Made by a program: the position numbers and the translations under genes. Shown piece by piece: positions 63,264 through 64,000 of a DNA stretch of 64,000 nucleotides. Each line of letters opens with the position of its first letter. Position 1 is the stretch's first letter. A model generated the notes under the pieces. The model did not search any database. It was not told the DNA's origin and worked only from the letters and a program-made list of their open reading frames with translations. This stretch comes from Paenibacillus tritici (lineage in GTDB: Bacteria > Bacillota > Bacilli > Paenibacillales > Paenibacillaceae), in NCBI RefSeq assembly GCF_013204885.1, contig NZ_JABMKX010000007.1:310001-374000 (forward strand), given 5' to 3'.

Positions 63264-64000
63264 ATGAAAATCAGCATTCTCAAAAACGAACTCAACGAAT
63301 CCATAGGACATGTCTCTAAGGCGATCTCAAGCCGAACAACAATCCCTATTCTGACAGGAATTAAGTTTGAGGTTAGCCACCAGGGAGTTACTCTGACTGC
63401 AAGCGATACGGATATTTCTATCCAATCCTTCATCCCTGCCGAGAATGACAGCCAGACGATCGTCAAGGTAGAACAGCCGGGCAGTGTCGTGCTCCCCGCC
63501 AAATTCTTCGTCGAGATTATCAAGAAGCTTCCCTCCAAAGAAATACACATGGAAGTAAAAGAAGGCTTCCAGACCTACATCTCTTCCGGCTCTACGGAGA
63601 TTCAGATTGTCGGTCTTGACCCTGAAGAGTTCCCTGTTCTTCCAAGCATTGAGGAGAATGAGACCATCTCCATGCCTGGTGACCTGCTGAAGAATATGAT
63701 CAAACAAACCGCCTTCTCCATCTCTACACAGGAGACAACACCGATTCTGACCGGCATTCTGTGGAATCTGGCTGACAATGAATTCAAGTTCACTGCGACC
63801 GACCGCCACCGGCTGGCGACCAGAGCTGCACATCTGGAAGGCACGGAGAGTATCCAGTTTGCGAATATTGTCATCGCCGGCAAAACGCTGAACGAGCTCA
63901 GCAAAATCATCCCCGATCAGAATATGCTGGTGGATATTGTCGTAGCCGATAATCAGGTCCTGTTCAAAATCGACAAAGTGCTGTTCTATTCGCGCATCCT
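63264..64000 (+). CDS. dnaN: DNA polymerase III beta subunit (sliding clamp), 5' part
   Basis: ATG at 63264 preceded by TAGGAGTGAA; 245 codons are visible and the gene runs past the window edge. The N-terminus MKISILKNELNESIGHVSKA, the first clamp domain, and TDRHRLATR in the second are characteristic. It is the ring-shaped processivity clamp. It follows dnaA in the usual dnaA-dnaN order. Confidence 0.97.
   Translation, partial: MKISILKNELNESIGHVSKAISSRTTIPILTGIKFEVSHQGVTLTASDTDISIQSFIPAENDSQTIVKVEQPGSVVLPAKFFVEIIKKLPSKEIHMEVKEGFQTYISSGSTEIQIVGLDPEEFPVLPSIEENETISMPGDLLKNMIKQTAFSISTQETTPILTGILWNLADNEFKFTATDRHRLATRAAHLEGTESIQFANIVIAGKTLNELSKIIPDQNMLVDIVVADNQVLFKIDKVLFYSRI

Overview
The window is the replication-origin region of a low-GC Gram-positive endospore former, most likely a Paenibacillus. 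The evidence is the gene order (rpmH, rnpA, spoIIIJ/yidC, jag, mnmE, mnmG, rsmG, noc, soj, spo0J, yyaC ... rpsF, ssb, rpsR ... gdpP, rplI, dnaB, purA, walRKHIJ, htrC), sporulation-linked genes (soj/spo0J, noc, yyaC, spoIIIJ), an S-layer-anchored phosphatase, and membrane AraC regulators paired with solute-binding lipoproteins, which are typical of Paenibacillus. dnaA and the start of dnaN lie at the right end on the plus strand. Almost everything to the left is on the minus strand, so it is transcribed away from the origin with the left replication fork. The few plus-strand genes (AraC regulator/SBP, MFS pump, DUF2252, a 68-aa protein, yjzC, yyaC) are head-on to that fork.

Layout. 1-13.6 kb is an accessory block: a BlaR1/BlaI-type sensor-repressor pair cut by the window edge, a secreted PAP2 phosphatase with SLH anchors, a membrane AraC regulator with a lipoprotein SBP, an ArsR-like repressor facing a TetL-like MFS pump, a CxxH/CxxC miniprotein, an M3 oligoendopeptidase and a DUF2252 protein. 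13.8-19.9 kb is the cydABDC operon (cytochrome bd oxidase plus its thiol exporter) behind two Rex-type palindromes. 20-20.7 kb holds two cold-shock genes. 20.9-28.2 kb is the walRKHIJ-htrC cell-wall operon, preceded by an M23/LysM/G5 cell-wall hydrolase. 31-37.7 kb is purA (with a PurBox promoter), dnaB, rplI, gdpP, yybS and a MazG-like gene. 37.8-44.7 kb carries a CBS protein, an LCP ligase, an orphan peptide-binding lipoprotein, a MutS2 paralogue without a Smr domain and a VOC protein. A 465-bp structured non-coding stretch lies upstream of the MutS2-like gene. 44.8-46 kb is rpsF-ssb-rpsR. 46-51.2 kb has yjzC, tRNA-Ser(CGA), DUF951, an MscS channel, DUF3343, yyaC, DUF4446 and a cysteine-desulfurase-like enzyme. 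51.3-60.9 kb is the conserved chromosome-segregation, tRNA-modification and membrane-insertion block with two perfect parS sites. 61-63.3 kb is the bipartite oriC flanking dnaA.

How it fits together. The core genes serve replication initiation (DnaA, DnaN, DnaB, DnaA boxes, DnaA-trios), segregation and nucleoid occlusion (Soj, Spo0J, Noc, parS), wall homeostasis (WalRK, M23 hydrolase, LCP), c-di-AMP turnover (GdpP), translation accuracy (MnmE/MnmG/RsmG) and low-oxygen respiration (CydABDC). No insertion sequence, prophage or CRISPR array was seen. The least explained sequence is the structured RNA-like region at about 43.86-44.27 kb.
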